In this document: positions 63,865 to 64,000 of the stretch, one piece after another
How the letters are laid out: each line of letters begins with the position of its first letter
Numbering within the stretch: the stretch's first letter is position 1
Source: JBCCGI01 sp039029355
GTDB lineage: Bacteria; Planctomycetota; UBA1135; GCA-002686595
Reading direction: 5' to 3'
DNA: 64,000 bases
NCBI GenBank assembly: GCA_039029355.1
Contig: JBCCGI010000018.1
Coordinates: forward strand, 54,987 to 118,986
Translations under genes and position numbers: made by a program
The notes under the pieces: model-generated
The model's input: only the letters and a program-made list of their open reading frames with translations
Told to the model about the DNA's origin: nothing
Database searches by the model: none

Positions 63865-64000
63865 TGTCGTTTCCAGGGACGTTGTTCATCCCGATCGCTC
63901 GATCCGGTTCATCGGGGGCGAGTAGCCGAGGCTACCGTGAGGGCGGACTCGGTTGTAGTAGCGCAGGTAGCTCTTGAGCGCCAGCCTTCGGCCACGCGAG
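63865..64000 (-). mobile_element. End of an IS481/IS3-type insertion sequence (continues past the window)
   Basis: The segment starts two bases after the preceding stop codon with TGTCGTTTCCAGGGACG, a plausible terminal inverted repeat, followed by the 3' end of a transposase frame on the minus strand. The other end is outside the window, so neither the partner repeat nor a target duplication can be checked. Confidence 0.55.
63886..64000 (-). CDS. IS transposase, C-terminal end (partial)
   Basis: The minus frame entering from the right edge reads SYLRYYNRVRPHGSLGYSPP and ends NRIERSG before TGA at 63888-63886. This is the C-terminal end of an integrase-core (DDE) transposase of the IS481/IS3 type (Y-N-x-x-R-P-H-x-x-L-G-Y). 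Only the last 37 residues are in the window, so catalytic residues are not seen. Confidence 0.8.
   Translation of the reverse strand, partial: SRGRRLALKSYLRYYNRVRPHGSLGYSPPMNRIERSG

Overview
The window is a high-GC (about 70%), gene-dense stretch of a bacterial chromosome. Paired DUF1800/DUF1501 genes, several secreted sulfatases, a sialate O-acetylesterase-type enzyme, a multi-CxxCH cytochrome beside a sugar-dehydrogenase-like/ThuA fusion, many GTG starts and few Shine-Dalgarno sites together suggest a marine or sediment planctomycete (Planctomycetota) or a near relative. This assignment rests on gene content only; there is no rRNA, and I saw no tRNA or CRISPR array.

Left part (1-11.5 kb). 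On the minus strand are the edge-truncated rfbC, an MddA-like S-methyltransferase, and an unusual reading frame at 2309-1779. That frame encodes a lipoprotein with two heavy-metal-associated (HMA) domains and is interrupted by two in-frame TGA codons. The second TGA sits exactly at the first Cys of a GMTCxxC-type motif, and the first sits at or next to the equivalent position. Each TGA is followed by a small hairpin with the same five-base loop, placed where a bacterial SECIS is expected. I read this as a double-selenocysteine metal-binding protein. It is the most novel item in the window. nadA lies just upstream of it. A HAD hydrolase/MFS transporter pair runs on the plus strand, and then a minus-strand operon encodes three minor pseudopilin-like proteins, a HEAT-repeat protein and a two-helix HAMP-like membrane protein.

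Middle part (11.5-31 kb). This holds pruA, a coiled-coil envelope protein coupled to a secreted terpenoid-cyclase-fold protein, an eboA/TatD (eboB-type) pair, a membrane protein, an amidohydrolase and an FkbM methyltransferase. A tightly coupled plus-strand operon then encodes a type II secretion/type IV pilus-like machine: a PilM-PilN-like fusion, PilO-like and PilP/GspC-like proteins, a lipoprotein secretin, the assembly ATPase, the platform protein and a pseudopilin. A second pseudopilin gene is divergent from it. With the minor pseudopilin operon, one machine appears to be spread over three transcription units.

Right part (31-64 kb). This holds a sodium:solute symporter with its small partner, a cation:proton antiporter with an EIIA-like tail, miaB, a tandem double-sulfatase polypeptide, DUF1800/DUF1501 genes and a sialate O-acetylesterase-type protein. 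A sugar-catabolic operon follows (SDR, two TIM-barrel isomerases/epimerases, Gfo/Idh/MocA oxidoreductase, five-CxxCH cytochrome, propeller-ThuA fusion), then another sulfatase. The cluster looks built for degrading sulfated or acylated polysaccharide and oxidising the released sugars. Housekeeping genes (mdh, ribD, a YceI-family gene) and two large secreted proteins follow. The window ends in the 3' end of an IS transposase that abuts the stop codon of the last gene.
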